A program made the translations under genes and the position numbers. Under the pieces are notes generated by a model. That model saw only the letters and a list, made by a program, of their open reading frames with translations. It ran no database searches and was not told the origin of the DNA. A stretch of DNA of 64,000 bases from CALMKX01 sp036274895 (GTDB lineage: Bacteria > Acidobacteriota > Thermoanaerobaculia > Multivoradales > SZUA-115), in contig DASUEU010000075.1 in assembly GCA_036274895.1 (NCBI GenBank), positions 124,001 to 188,000 on the forward strand, read 5' to 3'. This document shows, piece by piece, positions 7,275 through 16,998 of this stretch. Each line of letters opens with the position of its first letter. The first letter of the stretch is position 1.

Positions 7275-8495
7275 ATGCACGTCCTCTTTCTCGCTCCCGA
7301 GCATCCACCGCTCCACCGGGACTACGTGTGGGCCTTGAAAGCCGTGGGGGCACGGGTCAGCGGCATCGGCCACAAGCCGGTCGCCGAGCTCGACGCCAAG
7401 CTGGCTTCCTGGCTCTCCCGCTACGAGCCGGTGCGCTCCCTCTTCGACGCCGAGGAGGTGCTGGCTGCAGCCCGGCGCATCGACGCCGCGGGAGCGGTGG
7501 ACAAGGTCGAAGCCGTCGACGAGCTGCTGGTGCTGCCGGCGGCCCGGCTGCGCGAGGGACTGCGCTTGCCGGGCCTTTCGGTCGCCACGGCCCTGCTCTG
7601 CCGGGACAAAACGGCGATGAAAGAGGTGCTGCGGGCCGAGGGAGTGCCCTGCGCCGCGTCGGCCGCCATCGCCACCGTGGCCGAGGCCCTGGCCTTCGCC
7701 GAGCGCGAGGGCTACCCCCTCATCGTCAAGCCCCGGGACGGCCTGGGCGCCCAGAAGACCTACCGCGTGGAGACTGCCGCCGAGCTCGAGGTGGCCACCC
7801 GCGAGCTGACCGGGGACGGTGGGCGCTCGATCGCCATCGAGGAGTTCGTCGAGGGGCACGAGGGCTTCTACGACACCATCACGGTCGAAGGCGAGGTCCG
7901 CCACGAGTTCATCTCCCACTACTACCCGAACGTCCTGGTGGCGATGAAGGACCGCACCATCTCGCCGCAGATCGCCGCCACCAACCGCGTCAGCTCAGGG
8001 GGTTACGCCGAGCTGCTCCTGCTCGGGCGGAAGGTGAACCAGGTCCTCGGACTGGGCACCACGGCCACCCACATGGAGTGGTTCTTCGGGCCGAAGGGGC
8101 TGCGCTTCTCCGAGATCGGCGCCCGGCCCCCGGGCGAGCGGCTGTGGGACCTGCATTGCGCCGGCAACGACCTCGACCTCTACCGGGAGTGGGCCCTCGC
8201 GGTCACCGGCGGCGCCGGCGAGAAGGCGGCCAGCCGCCGCTTCGCCACCGGCTCGGTGCAGGTGCGGCCGGATCGCGACGGGCGCATCGCCCATTACCTG
8301 GGCCTCGACGCAGTGGCCCGCCAGTGCGGGCAGTTCGTCTTCGCTTCGAGCCTGCCGCGGCTGGGCACTCCCACCAAACCGATGCGGCTGGGCTACCTCG
8401 AGAACGTCTGGTTCCGGCTGCGCCACCCCGACTACGACCGCCTGCGCGCCCTGCTGACCTTCATCGGCCAGACCTTGAAGGTCCAGGCCGTCTAA
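7275..8495 (+). CDS. ATP-grasp domain ligase
   Basis: 406 residues. An N-terminal Rossmann-like pre-ATP-grasp domain (MHVLFLAPEHPP) is followed by the ATP-grasp core: CRDKTAMKEVLRAEGVP, GYPLIVKPRDGLGAQKTYRV (ATP-binding lysine and glycine loop), SIAIEEFVEG and LRFSEIGARPPGERLWDL (metal-binding Glu). The C-terminal ~100 residues are the usual lid. Such enzymes form an acyl-phosphate and ligate it to an amine or thiol; substrates cannot be predicted. It stands alone, divergent from ferredoxin, and its stop overlaps the convergent peptidase gene by 4 nt. Confidence 0.88.
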   Translation: MHVLFLAPEHPPLHRDYVWALKAVGARVSGIGHKPVAELDAKLASWLSRYEPVRSLFDAEEVLAAARRIDAAGAVDKVEAVDELLVLPAARLREGLRLPGLSVATALLCRDKTAMKEVLRAEGVPCAASAAIATVAEALAFAEREGYPLIVKPRDGLGAQKTYRVETAAELEVATRELTGDGGRSIAIEEFVEGHEGFYDTITVEGEVRHEFISHYYPNVLVAMKDRTISPQIAATNRVSSGGYAELLLLGRKVNQVLGLGTTATHMEWFFGPKGLRFSEIGARPPGERLWDLHCAGNDLDLYREWALAVTGGAGEKAASRRFATGSVQVRPDRDGRIAHYLGLDAVARQCGQFVFASSLPRLGTPTKPMRLGYLENVWFRLRHPDYDRLRALLTFIGQTLKVQAV

Positions 8496-10339
8496 GGCTC
8501 CTCGCGCAGGGCCGCACGCAGCTCGTCACGCAGGGAGCGCACGGCGTCCGACAGGTCGGCGTCGGCCACCCGCTGGCCGAGCTCGTCGAGCACCGCCAGT
8601 GCCTCCTCGAGCTGGCCGCGGTTGACCAGGGCGACGGCCCGGTTGTAGACCTCGACGTCACGGGAGATGCGGACCTGGAGCTCGAAGTCGGCCAGCCGTT
8701 CGGTCAGCCTGCTCCTCTCCGCCGGGTCGGTGGTTGCCTCGACGGCCTGACGCCAGGCTGCGATCGCCTCGTCCAGCCGCCCCGCCTCGTTGGCCTTGCG
8801 CGCCTCCTCGACCCAATGCGCCCGCGTCACCGCCTCGCGCGCCTGGGCCAGCAGGTCCGGGCGGTCGAAGCGGCTGAGCCACTTCTCCACCACCATCCGC
8901 GCGCTCTCGATCTCCCCGGCGTTGAGCTGGAGCATGGCGAGGTTGAAGACGACGTCGCCCCGCTCCGGCAGCAGGGCCGCCGCCCGCTCGAGGTGCGGGA
9001 TCCCCGGTCGCCCGGCGGTCCCCTCGCCGAAGTAGGAGAGCCCGAGCAGGAGGTGGACCTCCCCGAAGTCCGGCGCCAGCTCGAGGGCTCGCTCCAGGGC
9101 CTTGCGGGCGGTGAGCACTTCGCTCGAGGCCCCACCCTCGCTCCCCCGGGACCGGGCCTGGTCCGCCCGCTCGAGGAGCAGGTCGGCGTAGACGAGGTAG
9201 GGCACCGGGCTGGTCGAGCCCAGGGCCACGGCCTCGGCCAGCAGGCGCTCGGCCTCAGCCTCACGGCCTGCCTGCCGGGCCAGCCGGCCAAGCCCGGCCC
9301 GGGCCTCGGCGCTGCCCGGCTCCTCGGCCAGGGCGGCACGGAAGTGCTCCTCGGCCAGCGAGCTGAGCTGCCCGGCGAGCTCGCTGCTGCGGGCAGCCAG
9401 GTCACCGAGGGCCGCCAGGGCTCGCGCCCGGGACACCGGGGTCACGGTGGGCTCGCTCAGGGGCTCGAGGAGGGCCGCCCGCAGCTCCATGCTCTCGAAC
9501 TGCCGGCCGTTGACGTAGCCGCGCAGCCGGGCATCGAGCTCGGCCAGGCTCAGGCCCAGTGACAGCCGGGTGGCCTCCGCCGGGGGCTCACCGTCGGAGA
9601 GCCGCCGCAGGAACTCGCCGGCGGCACGGCGGCGTTCCTCGGGGCCGGACATCAAGTAATGCATCAGGGCCCACGACTGGGCGTAGAAGATCCCCTTCTT
9701 GTCCCCCTCGTTGTACTCCGGTGAGCTGGGGGCGATGGTGAAGAGGCGCTCGAAGGGGATGAACTCTCGCCGCCTCAGGGTGCTGATGTGGCGCGGGATG
9801 GCGGCGCCGATCACCAGGTCGGAGCCCACTTCGGAAAAGCTCGAGTAGTACTCTGCCAGGCCTTCGTTGGCCCACAACGGCAGCCGGGGGAAGTTGTGAC
9901 GGGCGAAGAAGTGCACGTACTCGTGGAAGACCACCTCGAAGCCGCTGCCCAGGGGAGGGTAGGCGTTCAAGGCGATGATGTTGCCCCAGCGATCGGTGAT
10001 GAAGCGGCCGACGAGATCCTCGTGAGGCTGTCCGTCCGAGCGCTTGTAGGGAGCGAAGGAGCGGTCGCTCTTGAACACCAGGATCGAGGTCGGCAGGGGC
10101 GAGGTCAGCTTGAGGCCGGGCTTGAGCAGGGCCAGCACCTGCCGGAAGCGCTCCAGCCGCTGGGCGATCTCGATCGTCTTGCGGGCGTCGGCGTTCGACA
10201 GCAGCTCGAAGTTGGCCGATTCGACCGCGATCCAGGGGTCCTTGGCGCTCGGCAGCTCGGCCCCCACGGGGACGGCGCCGAGGAGGCAGCAGGCCAGAAC
10301 CACCACGGGCGAGGCGAGGCAAGCGCGCATGACTGGCAT
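8492..10339 (-). CDS. Exported peptidase-MA-like zinc protease with TPR domain
   Basis: 615 residues from the ATG at 10339 (a second ATG at 10330 is possible). A signal peptide (VVVLACCLLGAVPVGAE) is followed by a basic-protease-like domain with the gluzincin motif HEYVHFFARH and WANEGLAEYYSS, the downstream glutamate region. From ~300 to the end come tetratricopeptide-like helical repeats (AEEHFRAALAEEPGSAEARAGLGRLA, ALERALELAPDFGEVHLLLGLSY). Predicted to act outside the cytoplasm. Such MA/TPR proteins are common in Acidobacteriota with no defined substrate. It diverges from the amidohydrolase at 10425. Confidence 0.87.
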   Translation of the reverse strand: MPVMRACLASPVVVLACCLLGAVPVGAELPSAKDPWIAVESANFELLSNADARKTIEIAQRLERFRQVLALLKPGLKLTSPLPTSILVFKSDRSFAPYKRSDGQPHEDLVGRFITDRWGNIIALNAYPPLGSGFEVVFHEYVHFFARHNFPRLPLWANEGLAEYYSSFSEVGSDLVIGAAIPRHISTLRRREFIPFERLFTIAPSSPEYNEGDKKGIFYAQSWALMHYLMSGPEERRRAAGEFLRRLSDGEPPAEATRLSLGLSLAELDARLRGYVNGRQFESMELRAALLEPLSEPTVTPVSRARALAALGDLAARSSELAGQLSSLAEEHFRAALAEEPGSAEARAGLGRLARQAGREAEAERLLAEAVALGSTSPVPYLVYADLLLERADQARSRGSEGGASSEVLTARKALERALELAPDFGEVHLLLGLSYFGEGTAGRPGIPHLERAAALLPERGDVVFNLAMLQLNAGEIESARMVVEKWLSRFDRPDLLAQAREAVTRAHWVEEARKANEAGRLDEAIAAWRQAVEATTDPAERSRLTERLADFELQVRISRDVEVYNRAVALVNRGQLEEALAVLDELGQRVADADLSDAVRSLRDELRAALREEP

Positions 10340-10360
10340 GATAGAGCGAAGCCCGCGTAC

Positions 10361-10389
10361 TTGCCTTCCCGGTCGAGCGCTGGTAGAAC
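10361..10389 (+). promoter_or_regulatory. Sigma70-like promoter for the amidohydrolase
   Basis: TTGCCT (10361-10366), 17-nt spacer, TAGAAC (10384-10389). The ATG is at 10425, with GGAG just before it. Confidence 0.4.
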
Positions 10390-10424
10390 CGCTTTGCCGG
10401 TTCTTTCGCATTCCCAGGAGCCCT

Positions 10425-12071
<1,647 letters not shown>

Positions 12072-12177
12072 GGCAGGGCGAATCCCTCGCCCCGGCCAAA
12101 GGCAGGAAGCTTCCTCATGAGTTCTACGTTCTCCACTGCGAAGGACGACACGCTTTGGCCCTCACCGGCACTAGCAG

Positions 12178-13062
12178 GTGTATTGGAGAGCCGTTTCTGA
12201 CCACCCCGAGCTCGTCGCTGCCGTCACCGCCTTCGCCGAACGGATGGACCTGACTCCCTATCCCGGTCTCGAGCACCAGGCCTTCCTGCGTTTCGGCGCG
12301 GGAAGGGGCTCCGCGGTCCTGGTTCACGGTTTTCCCGGCACGCCGCGCGAGATGCGCACCCTGGCGCGCCTCTTCCACCAACTGGGCTGGACCGTCAGCG
12401 GCCCCCTGCTCCCCGGTTTCGGCCCCGAGCTCACCCGGCTGGGCGAGCACCGCCACCGCGAGTGGCTGCTCGAGGTCGAACGCTCCCGGCGTTCCCTGCC
12501 GGACCCGACCGGACCGGTGGTGCTGGTCGGCTACTCGGTGGGCGGCGCCCTGGCCCTGCTCGAGGCGGTGCGCCAGCCGCCGGCCGGACTGGTGCTGCTC
12601 GCTCCCTTCCACCGCTTCCTCGATGGTTGGGCCCAGCCGCTGGTGCCGGCTTTGCCGTTCCTGCTCCCGGACCACCGGCCCTTCGCCAAGATGGACCTCT
12701 CCTCCCCGGCGGCCCGCCAGCGCATCGCGGCGGCCTTTCCCGACCTCGACCCCGACGATCCCGAGGGCGAACGCTTCTTGCGGGCTCTGACCATCCCGGC
12801 GCGGGCCCTGGTCGAGCTCGAAGCGATCGGCCGATCAGCCTTCAAGGCCGCGCGCAAGGTCCAGGTGCCGGTGCTCTGTCTCCAGGGCCGGGAGGACGAG
12901 GTGACGCCGCCGGCTCGTACCCAAGCGCTGCTCGACCGCATCGCGGGGCCGGTGGAGCTGGTCGAGGTGGCCGGGGGCCACGAGCTGCTCGATCCCGACC
13001 AGCCCGCCTGGGAGGTGGTGCTCGAGGCCGTCGAACGCTTCGCCCGGCGGCTGGGCGTCTGA
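12178..13062 (+). CDS. Alpha/beta hydrolase (carboxylesterase-like)
   Basis: 294 residues from a GTG; an ATG at 12244 is the shorter alternative (MDLTPYPGLE), and no strong RBS decides between them. Fold markers: oxyanion strand AVLVHGFPGTPREM, nucleophile elbow GYSVGG (Ser120), acid loop LQGREDEVTPP (Asp240) and GGHELLDPD (His268). It resembles short monoglyceride lipase/carboxylesterase EstD types. No signal peptide, so cytoplasmic. It precedes the AMP-ligase/flavoenzyme pair on the same strand, but repeat B lies between them, so shared transcription is doubtful. Confidence 0.83.
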   Translation: MYWRAVSDHPELVAAVTAFAERMDLTPYPGLEHQAFLRFGAGRGSAVLVHGFPGTPREMRTLARLFHQLGWTVSGPLLPGFGPELTRLGEHRHREWLLEVERSRRSLPDPTGPVVLVGYSVGGALALLEAVRQPPAGLVLLAPFHRFLDGWAQPLVPALPFLLPDHRPFAKMDLSSPAARQRIAAAFPDLDPDDPEGERFLRALTIPARALVELEAIGRSAFKAARKVQVPVLCLQGREDEVTPPARTQALLDRIAGPVELVEVAGGHELLDPDQPAWEVVLEAVERFARRLGV

Positions 13063-13073
13063 GGGAACAGAGA

Positions 13074-13145
13074 GCGGACAGTTTGGTCCGCCCCTACATC
13101 GGAGGGGATGTCGTTTCCCCTGTAGGGGTCGACCAGCGTGTCGGC
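13074..13145. repeat. Palindromic repeat family B, copy 1
   Basis: Imperfect inverted repeat, arms 13074-13098 and 13121-13145 (19 of 25 positions pair). Each arm is itself a small palindrome of the form GCGGAC-N6-GTCCGC followed by CCCTACA. A relative lies at 23221-23297. Confidence 0.7.
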
Positions 13146-13231
13146 CCTCTGCTCCGGAAACCCGCCCCCGGCCCAAGACAACTCCGATCGGATATCCTCC
13201 GGCTGTTCCGTAGAGCCGGTCGTCCTTCTCC

Positions 13232-14584
13232 ATGAGCTCCCTTCTCGCCTCCTTCCGAGAGCAGTGCGGCGTCGAGCCCGAAGCGCTGGCCGTGTGGTCT
13301 CGCGGCGAAGGGCTGGAGCTGAGCTTCCGGGAGCTCGCCCTCCGGGTGGAGGCCCGCGCCGAGCGCCTCGATACCGCGCCCGGGGAGCTGGTCGCAGTGG
13401 CCACCGGCAACCGCGTGGCCTTCCTCGAGCTGTTCCTGGCCCTGCGGGCACGGGGCTCGGTGATGGCCGCCATGGATGGCTCCCTGGCCGAGGCGGCCAA
13501 GGTGGCGCTGTGCCGCCGGCTGAGCATCGGCCGCTTGATCGTCGCCCAGGACGGCCCTGGTGAGGACACGCGCGAGATCGCCGTCGCGGGAGTGAACCCG
13601 CCCGACGTCCGACCCTACGCGCTGGTCAAGCTGACCTCGGGCTCCACCGGGGACCCGGTGGGCATCTGCCTCACCGAGGAGGCCCTGCTCGCCGGTATCG
13701 ACCACATCGGCCGGGGCATGGGCCTCGACCGCCGCGATCGGGTGCTGATCGCCATTCCTCTCTCCCACTCCTACGGCTTCGACAACGGTGTGCTCTCGCT
13801 CGCCGGGCTGGGCACGGCGTTGATCCTCGAGCCCGGCTTCTACCCCCAAGCCCTGCTCCGGGCCCTGGTCGAGAGCCGGGCCACCTTCTTTCCGGCGGTG
13901 CCACCGATGGTGCGGGCCCTGGCCGAGACGGACTGGCCGGAGGGCCTTTCCCTGCGGCAGGTGATCTCCGCCGGTGGCCCCCTGGCGCCGGAGTTCGCGC
14001 GGGGTTTGCTCGAGCGCTCGGGCCAGGCCGTCCACCAGTTCTATGGCTCGACCGAGACCGGCGGCATCAGCTTCGAGAGCGATCCCGAGGCCGCGGAGGC
14101 AGCCGGCACCGTGGGGTGGCCCCTGCCCGGAGTCGAGGTCCTCCTCGGCGAGGGAGGGCGGATCGAGGTCGATTCGGCAGCCAACTTCAGCGCCTGGCTC
14201 GGCCAGCCGCCACGGACGGAACGCAAGGTCTGCCTGGGCGATCGGGGCGAGTGGACGGCCGAGGGGCGGCTGCGGCTGGTCGGCCGGGTGGCCGACTTGT
14301 TGAACGTGGGCGGCCGGCGCGTGTCCGCGACCGCCGTCGAGGGGGCGTTGCGAACCCTCCCCGGGGTCTCCGAGGCCGCCGTGGTGGGGCTCGCCGACGC
14401 CGTGCGGGGCGATCGGCTGGTGGCTTTCCTGGTCGGTGAGGGAGGGCCTCTGCCCACCTCGCGTCTGCCCGCGGGGCTCGCCCCCCGGGACATTCGCTGG
14501 ATCTCCGCGTTACCCTATTCCGAACGAGGAAAACTGGATCGCGCTCAGCTGCGCAGCTGGGCGCTCGAGAGGGTCGGACCTTGA
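13232..14584 (+). CDS. AMP-dependent synthetase/ligase (acyl or aryl adenylation)
   Basis: 450 residues, slightly short for the ANL superfamily. Motifs: A3 loop KLTSGSTGDPVGI (134-145; the usual Lys after Pro is Val here), YGSTETGG (271-278), GDRGEWT, LVGRVADLLNVGGRRVS (hinge) and GKLDR near residue 434, carrying the catalytic A10 lysine. It activates a carboxylate as the acyl-adenylate for transfer to CoA or a carrier protein. Its stop overlaps the TTG start of the flavoenzyme (TTGA, 14581-14584), so the two are coupled. No ketosynthase or carrier protein gene is visible nearby. Confidence 0.88.
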   Translation: MSSLLASFREQCGVEPEALAVWSRGEGLELSFRELALRVEARAERLDTAPGELVAVATGNRVAFLELFLALRARGSVMAAMDGSLAEAAKVALCRRLSIGRLIVAQDGPGEDTREIAVAGVNPPDVRPYALVKLTSGSTGDPVGICLTEEALLAGIDHIGRGMGLDRRDRVLIAIPLSHSYGFDNGVLSLAGLGTALILEPGFYPQALLRALVESRATFFPAVPPMVRALAETDWPEGLSLRQVISAGGPLAPEFARGLLERSGQAVHQFYGSTETGGISFESDPEAAEAAGTVGWPLPGVEVLLGEGGRIEVDSAANFSAWLGQPPRTERKVCLGDRGEWTAEGRLRLVGRVADLLNVGGRRVSATAVEGALRTLPGVSEAAVVGLADAVRGDRLVAFLVGEGGPLPTSRLPAGLAPRDIRWISALPYSERGKLDRAQLRSWALERVGP

Positions 14585-15864
14585 GTCAATCCACCGAGAA
14601 GAGCTGTGACGTCGTCGTCATCGGCGGTGGCCCGGCCGGCAGCGCCGCCGCCACCGTCCTCGCCCGCAGGGGCGCGCGAGTGATCATTTGCGAGCGGGAG
14701 CGTTTTCCTCGCTTTCACGTAGGAGAGTCCCTGCTGCCCTACCAGGCCTCGGTGCTCGCCCGGCTCGGCCTGACCGAGAAGATCGCCGACGGCTGCTTCG
14801 TGCCCAAATACGGCGCCTACTTCATGGCCAACGACGGCTCAGCCTGCTCGGAGGTCGACTTCGGACGCCTGCTCAAGCCCCCCTTCACCTACGCCTACCA
14901 GGTCGAGAGGTCGAAGTTCGACCACATCCTGCTGCGACACGCGGCAGCATCGGGGGCCGAGGTGCTCGAGGAGCACGCGGTGGTCGAGACCGAGTTGGCC
15001 TGCGAGAAGTGCCGGGTGACGGTGCGGGCGAGCGACGGCAGCGACCTCATCCTCAACGCCCGCTGGGTGCTCGATGCCTCGGGGCAGGGCTCCTTCCTGG
15101 CCCGCCGCCTCAACCTGCGGGAAAACGCCCAGGACCTGAAGAAGGTCGCCCACTTCGCCCACTTCCGTGGCGGCCAGCGGCGCACCGGCCGGGAGGAAGG
15201 GCACATCACCCTGGTCTTCGGGGCGGGCTGCTGGTTCTGGCACATCCCCCTGTCGGACAACCGGGCCAGCGTCGGCTGCGTGGTCGACCACCACCAATGG
15301 AAAGGGTCCGGGCAGAAGGCCGATGAGTTCCTGGCCTCGATGATCGCCGCCTCACCCTGGCTCGCGGGATGGCTCGAGGGCTCCGAGCAGATCACCGACG
15401 TCCACACGGTGGCCAACTTCAGCTACACGGCCCAGCGCTTCGTCGGGCCCGGCTGGGCCCTGGTGGGCGATGCCGCCACCTTCCTCGACCCGGTCTTCTC
15501 CACCGGCGTGCTCCTCGCCCTGCGCAGCGGCGAGCTGGCCGGTAGCCTCCTGGCGGATCGGATCAGCCGTGCGCGACCCCTGACCGAGGCCACCCTGGCG
15601 CCGTACGAGAAGAAGATGCGGCGCTGGTCCACCGGCTACTTCGAGCTGATCCGGGCGTTCTACAAACCGCAGTTTGCCCGGATCTTCTTCAACCCGGTGG
15701 ATTTCTTCCAGCGCCCCATCACCCACTTCCTCGGCGGGCGCCTGGAGCTCGGCCTACGCCACCGCCTGATCATCAGGCTGTTCCATCTCCTGGTGCGGTT
15801 CAACCCTTACCTCCACATCGTCCCCGAGCCGCGCAGCGCCGAGGCGTCGATCCCCCACGGCTGA
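14581..15864 (+). CDS. FAD-dependent oxidoreductase of the flavin halogenase-like family
   Basis: 427 residues, TTG start at 14581 (MSQSTEKSCDVVVIGGGPAGSA). FAD motifs: GGGPAG (15-20), RFPRFHVGESLLP (42-53) and the second FAD motif ALVGDAATFLDPVFSTGV. Residues 218-223 read WFWHIP, the WxWxIP signature of flavin-dependent halogenases, and Lys76 in VPKYGAYF sits in the region where phenolic halogenases carry a catalytic lysine (from memory, needs an alignment). It could halogenate a tethered aryl or acyl substrate made by the upstream ligase, or be a geranylgeranyl-reductase-like enzyme; aryl-polyene clusters carry similar halogenase-like genes without halogenation. Confidence 0.85.
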   Translation: MSQSTEKSCDVVVIGGGPAGSAAATVLARRGARVIICERERFPRFHVGESLLPYQASVLARLGLTEKIADGCFVPKYGAYFMANDGSACSEVDFGRLLKPPFTYAYQVERSKFDHILLRHAAASGAEVLEEHAVVETELACEKCRVTVRASDGSDLILNARWVLDASGQGSFLARRLNLRENAQDLKKVAHFAHFRGGQRRTGREEGHITLVFGAGCWFWHIPLSDNRASVGCVVDHHQWKGSGQKADEFLASMIAASPWLAGWLEGSEQITDVHTVANFSYTAQRFVGPGWALVGDAATFLDPVFSTGVLLALRSGELAGSLLADRISRARPLTEATLAPYEKKMRRWSTGYFELIRAFYKPQFARIFFNPVDFFQRPITHFLGGRLELGLRHRLIIRLFHLLVRFNPYLHIVPEPRSAEASIPHG

Positions 15865-15875
15865 GCCCGCTGGAC

Positions 15876-16952
15876 CTACTGGAGGATCTCGACCCGGCGC
15901 AAGCTCAGCTCCGCGGGGTTGCCGGGGGAGTCGATCAGGACGATGCGCTGGGTGCCGTTCTCGAACAGCCAGATGCCCTGCGTCTCGCCGTTCGAGTTGA
16001 TCCGCGGCACCGCCTGCCAGCTGGGCGACTTGTTCTCGATGTCCAGGTAGGAGCCGAGGGAGGGCCCGAGCAGCCGGCCCGTGACAGTCTCCCCCACCCC
16101 TAGCCCGGTGAGCAGCGCCATGCGCTTGGTCACCGGGTCGAGGGCGAGGGCGAGGGAAGTCTCCCCTCCCGAGCGATGGACCGGTATCACCACGAAGGGC
16201 CGGGGACCCACCTCGGCCGCGCCGAAGACCTCGACCAGGTTCACCCCCGAGCGCACCACGCTGACCGCGTCCGGCCGGTCGGTCGAGAACAGGACCCGAT
16301 AGACCGCGCCGTCGCTGCCATCCACCAGCAGATAGCCTGAAACCTCACCGCCGTCGTACTGCAGGCCCGCCTGCCCCGAGCCGAGCTTCAGCCGAGGCAG
16401 CAGGCCACAGTCCTTGGGAGCCCCCTCGGCGGTGCCGTCGGCATCGAGCTCGAGCCGCAGGCACTTGCCCGTGGACCCATGAACGATGTAGGCGAAGAGA
16501 CGGCGCCGCGAAGGCACCTCACGCACCATCAGGGCGAAGTTGGCGTCGGGGGAGGCGATCGGCGCCGTCGGCCTTCCCGCCACGGCCTTGAGCTCGCCCA
16601 GCCTGGCACCCTGGCGCAGCTTGGTGACCAGAGCGCCGAAACCGGTGGGCGTCTCGAGGAAGAGCAAGCTGCGGGTGCGGCCCCCGAAGTCCCGCAGCGG
16701 GGACAGAAAGACCTCCCCCGGCAGGGCCGGCTCGTCGAGGGAACGACCGATCTCTACGAAAAGGTTGGTCTCGAGGCGCTGCAGCCGGAAGGCCTCACCG
16801 GAGCGCCGGGGCTCGGCTTCCACCACCACGCCGTTCTTGAGATCGACCACCAGGACCGATTCGGTGACCCGGCCGGCGCCGGAGATCGGCAGCGTCAGCC
16901 ACTCGGCCCGGGCCGCACCCGCGGTGCCGAGCAGAAGCAGGACGACCGTCAC
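15876..16952 (-). CDS. Exported hypothetical protein, likely beta-propeller-like
   Basis: About 358 residues ending ELSLRRVEILQ. Not recognised. The body is beta-rich with repeated short strands and Gly/Asp turns (LLFLETPTGFGALV, FALMVREVPSRRRLFAYIV, GYLLVDGSDGAVYRVLF), like secreted propellers. The N-terminus is hydrophobic (VTVVLLLLGTAGAARAEW), a signal peptide. The start is uncertain: the only late in-frame start is GTG at 16952, which leaves no basic residues before the hydrophobic core. Another frame has an ATG preceded by GAGAGAGG that stops ten codons later after a run of five G; a frameshift there would restore a normal signal peptide. It follows phoH on the same strand. Confidence 0.7.
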   Translation of the reverse strand: MTVVLLLLGTAGAARAEWLTLPISGAGRVTESVLVVDLKNGVVVEAEPRRSGEAFRLQRLETNLFVEIGRSLDEPALPGEVFLSPLRDFGGRTRSLLFLETPTGFGALVTKLRQGARLGELKAVAGRPTAPIASPDANFALMVREVPSRRRLFAYIVHGSTGKCLRLELDADGTAEGAPKDCGLLPRLKLGSGQAGLQYDGGEVSGYLLVDGSDGAVYRVLFSTDRPDAVSVVRSGVNLVEVFGAAEVGPRPFVVIPVHRSGGETSLALALDPVTKRMALLTGLGVGETVTGRLLGPSLGSYLDIENKSPSWQAVPRINSNGETQGIWLFENGTQRIVLIDSPGNPAELSLRRVEILQ

Positions 16953-16998
16953 CCCCGAGGCCCGGAAACGACGCCGACCATCCTCTCTCCGAGACTGG

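Noticed and set aside
7328..9562. Plus-strand 744-residue frame over ATP-grasp and the MA/TPR gene
   Set aside because: It spans two convergent genes in a different frame; composition is that of a GC-driven shadow.
12076..12092. GGGCGA-N5-TCGCCC hairpin after the amidohydrolase
   Set aside because: No T-run follows and the stem is short, so it is not called as a terminator.
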